A stretch of 9,507 nt of DNA from Candidatus Kaiserbacteria bacterium (lineage in GTDB: Bacteria; Patescibacteriota; Minisyncoccia; Phycocordibacterales; UBA2100), in NCBI GenBank assembly GCA_003545515.1, contig DPYD01000084.1:149-9655 (forward strand), given 5' to 3'. The notes below the pieces were generated by a model. The model ran no database searches. It had not been told where the DNA came from and saw only the letters and a program-made list of their open reading frames with translations. A program made the position numbers and the translations under genes. Position 1 is the first letter of the stretch. Every line of letters starts with the position of its first letter. This document shows positions 1 to 6,064 of the stretch, one piece after another.

Positions 1-705
1 GACGATGCGGAAGATTTTTCGCGCATTCTTTTTGAGATGTACGGAAAATACGCCATTTCACGTGGTTGGAAAACGGCGCTTTTATCGTCCAATCAAAATC
101 CAATGGGAGGGTATCGTAGTGTTGCTTTCGAAATATCCGGAGCAGGCGTATATGGAGCACTAAAGCATGAAGCGGGAGTGCATCGGCTTGTACGAATGTC
201 GCCCTTTAATGCCGCAGGCAAGCGGCAGACCAGCTTTTCACTCGTCGAAGTTCTTCCTAAGTTACCAGATATCGGTGAAGCGCATATTCCCGAAAGTGAG
301 CTCGATATCTCTTTCGCGCGTTCAGGTGGAGCCGGAGGTCAGAACGTGAACAAGCGTGATACTGCAGTGCGCATCGTCCATAAGCCGACGGGTCTTAGTG
401 TTCACGTTACATCAGAGCGCAGTCAAATGCAGAATAGAGAGAAGGGATTAGCAATGCTTCGAGGAAAGCTGTGGGAAATGCGCGAAAGAGCGCGTGAGGC
501 GGAAGAGAGAGGTCTTTCCACCGGTATTTCTACGAAAATAGAGTGGGGGAGTCAGATACGTTCATACGTTCTTCATCCGTACCAACGGGTGGTGGACCAT
601 CGAACCCTCCATGAACGCCATGATGTGGAGAAAGTCTTGGACGGCGACATAGAGTCATTTATCGACGCAAAGAAGAATTTGGACACTCAAGCTGGTACGG
701 TATAA
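1..705 (+). CDS. prfB: Peptide chain release factor 2 (RF2), C-terminal part, 5' end outside window
   Basis: RF2 recognises UAA and UGA stop codons in the ribosomal A site and triggers peptidyl-tRNA hydrolysis. The frame is open from base 1, so the gene begins upstream; 234 residues are visible, against about 365 in E. coli RF2. The stop-codon-reading tripeptide SPF (bases 199-207, in RLVRMSPF) is the RF2 signature, where RF1 has PxT. The catalytic GGQ loop lies at 334-342 in SGGAGGQNVNKRD. The C-terminal stretch WGSQIRSYVLHPYQRVVDHRT and the DGDIESFIDA ending also fit RF2 rather than RF1. The programmed frameshift site found early in many prfB genes would lie outside the window and cannot be judged. 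prfB directly upstream of ftsE-ftsX is a widespread bacterial gene order. The identification is secure. Confidence 0.96.
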   Translation, partial: DDAEDFSRILFEMYGKYAISRGWKTALLSSNQNPMGGYRSVAFEISGAGVYGALKHEAGVHRLVRMSPFNAAGKRQTSFSLVEVLPKLPDIGEAHIPESELDISFARSGGAGGQNVNKRDTAVRIVHKPTGLSVHVTSERSQMQNREKGLAMLRGKLWEMRERAREAEERGLSTGISTKIEWGSQIRSYVLHPYQRVVDHRTLHERHDVEKVLDGDIESFIDAKKNLDTQAGTV

Positions 706-706
706 T
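679..706 (+). promoter_or_regulatory. Candidate sigma70-type promoter for ftsEX
   Basis: A perfect -10 hexamer TATAAT (701-706) overlaps the prfB stop codon. Sixteen bases upstream is TTGGAC (679-684), which is TTGACA with one inserted G and a weak -35 match by position. Transcription would start about 6-8 bases after the -10 box, at or next to A713, which is also the first base of an ATG. Only the hexamers are seen; activity is inferred. It would allow ftsEX to be expressed independently of prfB. Confidence 0.5.
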
Positions 707-712
707 GCGCCC

Positions 713-778
713 ATGAACTTTCGGCCTTATGTTCACCTAATGCCTAATGCCTTGTGCCTTGTGCCTATGCCAGCATGA
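713..778 (+). CDS. Possible 21-codon leaderless leader peptide overlapping the ftsE start
   Basis: An ATG at 713 sits at the predicted transcription start of the 679-706 promoter and opens a 21-codon frame beginning MNFRPYVHLM. It ends in TGA at 776-778, overlapping the ftsE ATG (775-777) as ATGA. The same ATGA junction is used by three other gene pairs in this window. ftsE has no Shine-Dalgarno sequence, so coupling from a leaderless upstream peptide would explain its initiation. Against this, the second half of the peptide is simply the translation of the 736-769 heptamer repeat, and an open frame this short is expected by chance fairly often. Treat it as a hypothesis. Confidence 0.27.
   Translation: MNFRPYVHLMPNALCLVPMPA
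736..769 (+). repeat. Short heptamer tandem repeat before ftsE
   Basis: CCTAATG occurs twice (736-742, 743-749), followed by CCTTGTG twice (750-756, 757-763) and a shortened CCTATG (764-769). It fills the spacer just before the ftsE start at 775, where a ribosome binding site would be expected. No inverted partner was found upstream. The function is unknown. Confidence 0.8.
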
Positions 779-1458
779 TTTTTTACGACAAAGTTACAAA
801 GGTGTACGGCGAAGACGGATATCCCGCCGTTGAAGACGTTACACTTACCATCGAGCCCGGCGAATTCGTCTCCATAGTTGGGCACTCCGGCGCCGGAAAA
901 TCCACGCTTCTTAAGATGCTTTTTGCAGAGATCCGACCTTCAGAAGGGGTGGTTTATTTCCGTTCTCGCGAGATAAATGGGTTATCGGGAGCGGAATTGC
1001 GGCAACTGCGGCGCAATATCGGTACAATTTTTCAAGATTTTCGCTTATTGCCTACAAAAACTGTCTACGAGAACATCGCGTTTGCGCTTGAGGTGGCGGG
1101 AAAGAGCGATGATGACATTGCAGCCGATGTGCCTCATGTGCTCGAGCTTGTGGGGCTTCCCGACAAAATGTGGAGTTTCCCGTGGCAACTCTCCGGCGGC
1201 GAACAGCAAAGGGTCGCTATCGCGCGCGCCATCGTAAATCAGCCCGATGTGTTAATAGCGGACGAGCCGACAGGAAATCTGGACCCGATAAATACGCATG
1301 ACGTCGTTGAGATCCTGAAAAAGATAAACGATCTTGGCACGACCGTTCTCCTTGCGACGCACAACAAGAGTGTCGTCGATTCCGCCGGGCGTCGCGTTGT
1401 GACAATGGATCAAGGTCGCGTCGTGCGAGATGATAAAATGGGCAGATACATTCTATGA
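775..1458 (+). CDS. ftsE: Cell division ATP-binding protein FtsE
   Basis: FtsE is the cytoplasmic ATPase of the FtsEX complex, which works at the septum and controls peptidoglycan hydrolases through FtsX rather than transporting a substrate. The 227-residue protein has Walker A GHSGAGKST (36-44), Q-loop Q87, ABC signature LSGGEQQ (139-145), Walker B VLIADE (159-164) followed by the D-loop region PTGNLD, and the switch His in ATHN (H196). The RRNIGTIFQDFRLLP segment and the single-domain length are typical of FtsE. ATG 775 is preferred because it yields the usual FtsE beginning (MIFYDKVTKVY); an in-frame GTG at 754 would add seven residues translated from the heptamer repeat. The stop overlaps the ftsX ATG as ATGA, which implies translational coupling. 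There is no convincing Shine-Dalgarno sequence. Confidence 0.95.
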   Translation: MIFYDKVTKVYGEDGYPAVEDVTLTIEPGEFVSIVGHSGAGKSTLLKMLFAEIRPSEGVVYFRSREINGLSGAELRQLRRNIGTIFQDFRLLPTKTVYENIAFALEVAGKSDDDIAADVPHVLELVGLPDKMWSFPWQLSGGEQQRVAIARAIVNQPDVLIADEPTGNLDPINTHDVVEILKKINDLGTTVLLATHNKSVVDSAGRRVVTMDQGRVVRDDKMGRYIL

Positions 1459-2384
1459 GTAACTGGGTCAGCGCAAAACGCATCGCACGGTACGGTCTTA
1501 TAGGATTTATCAGGAATGGCTTTGTCTCGCTTGCCGCAGTTCTCATAATGACCATAACGCTTTTTGTGCTCGCGAGCGTTGTTATCTTTGGTGCGGCTCT
1601 GCAATCAACACTCAAACAGCTCACCGAGAACGTAGATGTGACAGTGTACTTTCTTACGGATGCTTCTGAGAAGGATGTCATGGATATAAAAACTTCACTC
1701 GAGGCCTTACCGGAAGTTGCTTTAGTCACCTATACCACGAGCGAAGAGGCCTTTACAGCGTTTCGTGAGCGGCATAAGAACGATCAGTTGACCATCCAAG
1801 CTCTGGATGAGCTAGAGGATAATCCGTTGGGTGCTTCACTTGGCGTGCGCGCGAAGCAAACGTCTCAGTATGAAAGCATAGCGGCTTTTTTGGAGAGCAT
1901 GCAGGCACTCGGGGATGGTGCGGGAGTTGCGATAGATAAAGTAAATTTCTCTCAGAATAAGGCAGCCATTGATCGACTGACAACCATTATCCAAACCTCG
2001 GAACGGGTCGGTTATGTTGTCGCACTCATTCTCGCGGTTTGCTCCCTCCTCATTGCATTCAATACGATACGTCTTGCCATCTACACGGCGCGCGATGAGA
2101 TAGGCATAATGAATTTAGTAGGGGCGGGACATTGGTATGTGAGAGGTCCTTTCATGGTGGCGGGTATTCTCTACGGAGTGGTGAGTGGTCTTCTCGTACT
2201 TCTACTCCTATACCCAATTATGTTGTGGCTTGGACCAGGGTCTGAACGATTTTTGGGCACATTTAATGTTTTTACATATTACACCGGCTCATTTTTCTTC
2301 CTTTTCCTCATCATAATGGGTTCTGGCATCACTTTGGGCGCTCTTTCCAGCTACTTGGCCGTACGTCGTTATCTTCGCGCCTAG
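1455..2384 (+). CDS. ftsX: Cell division membrane protein FtsX
   Basis: FtsX is the membrane partner of FtsE; its extracytoplasmic domain activates wall hydrolases or their regulators during division. The 309-residue sequence has the FtsX layout: a short cytoplasmic N-terminus, one membrane helix (about 22-48), an extracytoplasmic domain (about 49-184), then three helices (about 185-207, 233-258, 279-304). The stretch after helix 2, with AFNTIRLAIYTARDEIGIMN and LVGA, is the conserved coupling region of the family. The extracytoplasmic part begins with the common VTVYFLTDASEKDV-type segment. The ATG overlaps the ftsE stop by 4 bases. No peptidase M23, EnvC-like or NlpC/P60 gene follows within the window, so the hydrolase partner must be encoded elsewhere. 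Confidence 0.95.
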   Translation: MSNWVSAKRIARYGLIGFIRNGFVSLAAVLIMTITLFVLASVVIFGAALQSTLKQLTENVDVTVYFLTDASEKDVMDIKTSLEALPEVALVTYTTSEEAFTAFRERHKNDQLTIQALDELEDNPLGASLGVRAKQTSQYESIAAFLESMQALGDGAGVAIDKVNFSQNKAAIDRLTTIIQTSERVGYVVALILAVCSLLIAFNTIRLAIYTARDEIGIMNLVGAGHWYVRGPFMVAGILYGVVSGLLVLLLLYPIMLWLGPGSERFLGTFNVFTYYTGSFFFLFLIIMGSGITLGALSSYLAVRRYLRA

Positions 2385-2601
2385 ATGCTTTTTGTGCGGC
2401 ATACAATTCGTTTTCCACTTGCCGGGTGAAGCAAAACCATTCTTTCCCATGCTACTGTTAATGGATTAATCCGATACGGTAAAAATCAATCATGAGGCGT
2501 GCCCCTACACCAATTTTTGCATCATTGCTACAGTATTCCCGCGGTTTACATTTGCGGCTCCTCGTTTCTCGTCACATACTGATTTCGATGACTAACGTTG
2601 T
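2385..2601. other. 217-base spacer between ftsX and pyrG, no gene recognised
   Basis: No frame of useful length or family similarity is visible. It holds a perfect 10-base palindrome GGATTAATCC (2463-2472), a possible operator, and a near-repeat of TGCTACTGT (2450-2458) as TGCTACAGT (2526-2534). The second copy resembles an extended -10 element but lacks a -35. A weak promoter candidate is TTGCGG (2552-2557), 17 bases, CATACT (2575-2580), upstream of pyrG. There is no intrinsic terminator with a T-run after ftsX. A pyrG promoter probably lies here, but no site can be assigned confidently. Confidence 0.45.
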
Positions 2602-4332
2602 ATGAGCAATATAAAAACAATGCCAAAGCAAGTGTCGGGACGTGCGCGCAAGGGACATCATAAATATATTTTCGTTGTCGGCGGCGTCATGTCCGGCGTC
2701 GGAAAAGGAATTGCCACCGCCTCGATCGGGAAATTGTTGACTGCGCGCGGTCTTTCGGTAAATCTCGTCAAGGTGGACCCGTATCTTAATGTGGACGCAG
2801 GCACCATGAATCCCATAGAACATGGTGAGGTATTCGTGTTGGACAGCGGACTTGAGACGGATCAAGACATGGGAAATTACGAGCGTTTCCTGGATCGTGA
2901 TCTTGGCCCCGACGACTATATGACGAGCGGCATGGTGTATAGCTCCGTCATCGAACGCGAGCGCAATCTTGGATATGATGGAAAGTGCGTGGAGGCAATA
3001 CCACACGTGCGCGATGAGATAACCAATCGTCTGAAGCGCGCCGCAGAAGCGAGTAAATCAGATGTTTCGGTTATCGAGATAGGCGGTACAATCGGTGATT
3101 TCCAAAACGCATTGTTCATCGAAGCCGCGCGTGTCATGCATTTGCTGAATCCTGCCGATGTTCTTTTTGTGATGGTCTCGTTTCTCCCTGTTCCCGGCAC
3201 GTTGGGCGAAATGAAAACGAAACCGACACAGAATGCCGTGCGCATGCTCAATTCTTACGGCGTCCAACCGGATATTATCATCGCGCGGTCCACACATAGA
3301 CTGGATAGAAAACGGAAAGAAAAATTGGCAATTTGGTGCAATGTGCCGCCGGAGCGCATCATCTCCGCTCCGGACGTGGAATCAATCTACGATGTACCTA
3401 TCAATTTCGAACGTGACAAGTTTTCTGACATTCTCCTTGAAGCGCTTGGTAAGAAGAGCGCACCGCCTGCTGAGCTTTCGGAGTGGAAAAAATTTGCCGA
3501 ACATGCGCATAACGGGAACGGCACTGTGAGAATAGGCATCGTTGGCAAGTATTTCGATACCGGTGACTTCGTACTTTCTGATGCGTACATCTCTGTCATT
3601 GAGGCGATAAAATTCTCTGCTTATGATGCTGAGTATAAACCCGAGATAGAATGGATAAACTCAAAAGACATACAAGACGGAACATTACCCGTGGAATCGC
3701 TAAGGAAATATGACGGCATCATTGTTCCCGGGGGTTTTGGAGAAACTGGTATCGAGGGGAAGATACAAACGGCGCAATTCGCACGCGAGAATAAAATCCC
3801 GTACTTCGGGCTTTGTTATGGTCTCCAGATGATGGTTATCGAGTATGCGCGCAATGTCGCAGGATTGAAGAACGCGAATACGACGGAAATAGAACCCGGA
3901 ACGCCGCATCCCGTGATAGACATCCTTCCGGATCAGCGTGAGAAACTTGCGCGAAAAGATTACGGCGGCTCAATGCGTTTGGGTGCCTACCCGTGTGTTT
4001 TGAAGGAGGGGACGAATGCCTATGAAGCGTACCTGCCCGTGCTCAAGAAGGCGGATGGGAAAAAAGAAATATCAGAACGCCACCGTCATCGTTATGAAAT
4101 AAATCCAGAATACGTCGAGCGGCTTGAGAAAGCGGGACTCGTGTTCTCAGGACGTTGGCAGGGCGGAAAACTCATGGAAATCGCAGAATTGCCGAAGACC
4201 GAACACCCATTCATGCTCGGTACACAGTTTCATCCGGAATTGCGAGCCCGTCCGCTTTCGCCACACCCGCTCTTTTCTGCGTTTATTAAGGCGGCGATCC
4301 AACGAACGCAGAACACACGCGTGATACAGTAA
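2602..4332 (+). CDS. pyrG: CTP synthase (glutamine hydrolysing)
   Basis: PyrG converts UTP to CTP using ATP and ammonia released from glutamine, the last step of de novo pyrimidine nucleotide synthesis. The 576-residue protein has both domains. The N-terminal synthetase domain starts at KYIFVVGGVMSGVGKGI (21-37, ATP loop) and includes VDPYLNVDAGTMNP (58-71), EHGEVFVLDSGLETDQD, IGGTIGD (160-166) and GEMKTKPTQ (202-210). The C-terminal class I glutamine amidotransferase domain (about 308-565) carries nucleophile C405 in GLCYGLQ and the H544/E546 pair in QFHPEL. The family usually begins almost directly with KYIF, so the 20 residues before it, rich in Lys/Arg/His, are an extension; the second ATG, at 2620 (M7), is an alternative start. 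There is no Shine-Dalgarno sequence. gap follows after 4 bases, so the two are probably co-transcribed. Confidence 0.97.
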   Translation: MSNIKTMPKQVSGRARKGHHKYIFVVGGVMSGVGKGIATASIGKLLTARGLSVNLVKVDPYLNVDAGTMNPIEHGEVFVLDSGLETDQDMGNYERFLDRDLGPDDYMTSGMVYSSVIERERNLGYDGKCVEAIPHVRDEITNRLKRAAEASKSDVSVIEIGGTIGDFQNALFIEAARVMHLLNPADVLFVMVSFLPVPGTLGEMKTKPTQNAVRMLNSYGVQPDIIIARSTHRLDRKRKEKLAIWCNVPPERIISAPDVESIYDVPINFERDKFSDILLEALGKKSAPPAELSEWKKFAEHAHNGNGTVRIGIVGKYFDTGDFVLSDAYISVIEAIKFSAYDAEYKPEIEWINSKDIQDGTLPVESLRKYDGIIVPGGFGETGIEGKIQTAQFARENKIPYFGLCYGLQMMVIEYARNVAGLKNANTTEIEPGTPHPVIDILPDQREKLARKDYGGSMRLGAYPCVLKEGTNAYEAYLPVLKKADGKKEISERHRHRYEINPEYVERLEKAGLVFSGRWQGGKLMEIAELPKTEHPFMLGTQFHPELRARPLSPHPLFSAFIKAAIQRTQNTRVIQ

Positions 4333-4336
4333 TCGT

Positions 4337-5341
4337 ATGACACGGTTGGCTATCAATGGCTTTGGAAGGATTGGACGAAGTTTCTTTCGCGCTTCTTTTG
4401 GAAGACAAGAAATGGAAGTGGTGGCGGTGAATGATCTCACCAGTCCGGAGAATCTAGCGTATCTTTTGAAATACGACACGGTATACGGCCGCGCTCCATT
4501 TTCCGTAAAGACTGAAAACGGTGCACTCATCATTGGTGGCAAAACCATTCCCGTTATCGCCGAGCGTGAACCCGCAAAACTTCCATGGAAGGACATGAGC
4601 GTGGATATTGTTATTGAATCGACTGGACTTTTCACAGACGCTGGAAAAGCAAAAGCGCACATAGACGCGGGCGCTAAGCACGTCGTTATCACAGCTCCCG
4701 CAAAAGGCGAGGGCGCAGAGACCATACTCATCGGTGCGAATGAAGAAAAATTTGGGACTTGTAACATTACTTCGAACGCATCTTGCACTACGAACGCCTG
4801 CTCGCCTTTAATAGGCATTTTGAATGAGACGCTTGGTGTTGAGCGCGCTATTCTGAATACGACTCACGCATATACCACCTCGCAAGGAATTGTCGACGGT
4901 CCTGCACCGGATGATTTTCGTCGCGGTAGAGCTGGTGCGGCAAATCTCGGTCCGTCGTCCACGGGTGCCGCAAAAGCGACGACGGTCGTATACCCGAGTT
5001 TAAAGGGAAAATTTGACGGTATTGCGGTGCGTGTTCCTGTACCATCCGGTTCCATAGTGGACATTACATTTGTTCCGAAGCGTGCGACGAGCGTTGAAGA
5101 AGTGAACGATATATTAAAAGAAGCGGCGAAAAGCGACCGTTGGAAGCGCGTATTTGCTGTAACGGAAGAACCGCTTGTATCGTCGGATATTTTAGGACAG
5201 CCGTATGGAGCCATCGCGGATCTACCGATGACGCGTGTTGTGGACGGAACCCTCGTCAAGGTTCTCGCATGGTACGACAATGAAATGGGATATGCGTATG
5301 CGCTGGTTGAACATGTGATCGGAGTAAGTAAACACCTATAA
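4337..5341 (+). CDS. gap: Glyceraldehyde-3-phosphate dehydrogenase, type I
   Basis: GAPDH oxidises and phosphorylates glyceraldehyde-3-phosphate to 1,3-bisphosphoglycerate with NAD, or runs in reverse. The 334-residue length is typical. The dinucleotide fold begins AINGFGRIGR (5-14), and D33 after strand 2 favours NAD over NADP. Catalytic C150 lies in SNASCTTNA (146-154) and catalytic H177 in THAYT. RRGRAGAANLGPSSTGAAKA-like residues (195-214) form the phosphate-binding S-loop region, and WYDNEMGYA (312-320) is the conserved C-terminal motif. Differences from the commonest forms include TTSQ for the usual TNDQ (180-183) and ACSP after the catalytic loop instead of CLAP. Spacing from pyrG is 4 bases, without a ribosome binding site. 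The repeat element starts directly after its stop. Confidence 0.97.
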   Translation: MTRLAINGFGRIGRSFFRASFGRQEMEVVAVNDLTSPENLAYLLKYDTVYGRAPFSVKTENGALIIGGKTIPVIAEREPAKLPWKDMSVDIVIESTGLFTDAGKAKAHIDAGAKHVVITAPAKGEGAETILIGANEEKFGTCNITSNASCTTNACSPLIGILNETLGVERAILNTTHAYTTSQGIVDGPAPDDFRRGRAGAANLGPSSTGAAKATTVVYPSLKGKFDGIAVRVPVPSGSIVDITFVPKRATSVEEVNDILKEAAKSDRWKRVFAVTEEPLVSSDILGQPYGAIADLPMTRVVDGTLVKVLAWYDNEMGYAYALVEHVIGVSKHL

Positions 5342-5344
5342 TCA

Positions 5345-5589
5345 TGAATCCAGTTAGAGGCCTCGGTCGCATGAATCAAGATACTGCAACCACCGTGGCG
5401 AACCCCGTTAGAGACTGCGGAAGATACGATTCCAATATGTTAAGAAGTCACAAGTGTAGTTATGATACAGATTAAACAACAAGTATTGGTACGGGAAGCT
5501 ATGCTTCCTGTCTCTAACGGGGCGAACCAAACGAGTAGCGCAGTTTCTGATAGAACAGCGAAAACGCGATCCGCCTCCAACGGGATGAA
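5345..5589. repeat. Nested inverted-repeat element filling the gap-rpiB spacer
   Basis: Four copies of one 17-base motif lie in mirror order. Copy 1 (5345-5361) TGAATCCAGTTAGAGGC and copy 2 (5399-5415) CGAACCCCGTTAGAGAC are forward. Copy 3 (5510-5526) GTCTCTAACGGGGCGAA and copy 4 (5573-5589) GCCTCCAACGGGATGAA are reversed. Copies 1 and 4 end in GGC and copies 2 and 3 in GAC, so they pair as outer and inner inverted repeats. The element begins just after the gap stop codon, and copy 4 contains the rpiB ATG (5585). An 8-base direct repeat CATGAATC (5343-5350, 5370-5377) flanks copy 1. In translation the copies read NPVR and SNG; from memory, repeat-derived hypothetical proteins in CPR genomes carry such strings, but I could not check this. 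No terminator or tRNA is seen. Confidence 0.75.
5403..5522. repeat. 120-base inner unit with 13-base perfect inverted ends (MITE-like)
   Basis: CCCCGTTAGAGAC (5403-5415) and GTCTCTAACGGGG (5510-5522) are perfect inverted repeats. Immediately outside both ends is CGAA (5399-5402 and 5523-5526), which could be a target duplication or simply part of the repeat motif. Inside the right end is a perfect hairpin, GGAAGC (5494-5499), loop TAT, GCTTCC (5503-5508). The left arm also carries GGAAG (5419-5423), which could pair with CTTCC (5504-5508) instead, so two exclusive folds are possible. TATGAT (5461-5466) is a -10-like hexamer without a good -35. No transposase gene is present. Confidence 0.55.
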
Positions 5590-6064
5590 AGTATATTTTG
5601 CGGCGGACCATGGCGGGTTTCCTTTGAAAGAGATCTTAAGACCCTTTGTTCACTTGCTCGGATATGAAGTAGAAGATATGGGCGCTTTTACACTTGACAT
5701 GAACGATGATTACCCAGTTTTTGTGCAAGCAGTGGCGCGCAAAGTCGCTGAAGATCCCACGCATAGACGTGGGATTGTAATGGGGGGATCAGGACAAGGA
5801 GAAGCGTTTGCGGCCAACCGTATAAAGGGAGTGCGCGCAGTTGTCTATTACGGGGAACCCGCGCGCAAACAAACGGATGCAGACGGGAGAGAGCTCGATA
5901 TGATTACCTCTACTCGCGAACATAATGACTCGAATATTCTATCTCTTGCGGGGCGTTTCTTGACAGAAGAAGAAGCGAAACAGGCCGTACAAAAATGGCT
6001 TAAAGTGCCGCATAACGGCGCTGAACGGCACACGAGGCGTCATAAGATGCTGGATGGCGCATGA
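5585..6064 (+). CDS. rpiB: Ribose-5-phosphate isomerase B (RpiB/LacAB family)
   Basis: RpiB interconverts ribulose-5-phosphate and ribose-5-phosphate in the non-oxidative pentose phosphate pathway. The 159-residue protein starts MKVYFAADHGGFPLKE, the usual family beginning (D8, H9), and carries RREHNDSN-type residues (REHNDSNILSL, 111-121). The active-site loop reads MGGSGQGEAFAANR (66-79). The Cys of the E. coli-type CGTGxG loop is Gly here, while E73 corresponds to the Glu that serves as base in the Mycobacterium tuberculosis enzyme, whose loop has GGSGNGE. An upstream in-frame ATG at 5462 would add 41 residues, but these are translated from the spacer repeat and match nothing in the family, so ATG 5585 is chosen. 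The C-terminus (about 141-159, rich in His and Arg) extends slightly past the usual end. The stop overlaps rpe as ATGA. Confidence 0.93.
   Translation: MKVYFAADHGGFPLKEILRPFVHLLGYEVEDMGAFTLDMNDDYPVFVQAVARKVAEDPTHRRGIVMGGSGQGEAFAANRIKGVRAVVYYGEPARKQTDADGRELDMITSTREHNDSNILSLAGRFLTEEEAKQAVQKWLKVPHNGAERHTRRHKMLDGA

Noticed and set aside
754..774. GTG start at 754 extending FtsE by seven residues
   Set aside because: The added residues translate the heptamer repeat, and FtsE proteins normally begin at the position of ATG 775.
1217..1729. Minus-strand open frame across the ftsE-ftsX junction
   Set aside because: It is antisense to two well-supported genes and shows no family features.
4147..4818. 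Long minus-strand open frame across pyrG and gap
   Set aside because: It is antisense to two certain genes, spans their junction and has no recognisable domain.
5344..5475. 43-codon open frame with NPVRGLGR and NPVRDCGR repeats between gap and rpiB
   Set aside because: It is the translation of motif copies 1 and 2 and looks like a repeat artefact, with no ribosome binding site or domain; it is described under the repeat element instead.
5342..5584. tRNA or known riboswitch in the gap-rpiB spacer
   Set aside because: No cloverleaf, GTTCGA-type T-loop or recognisable aptamer core was found; the structure is explained by the mirror repeats.
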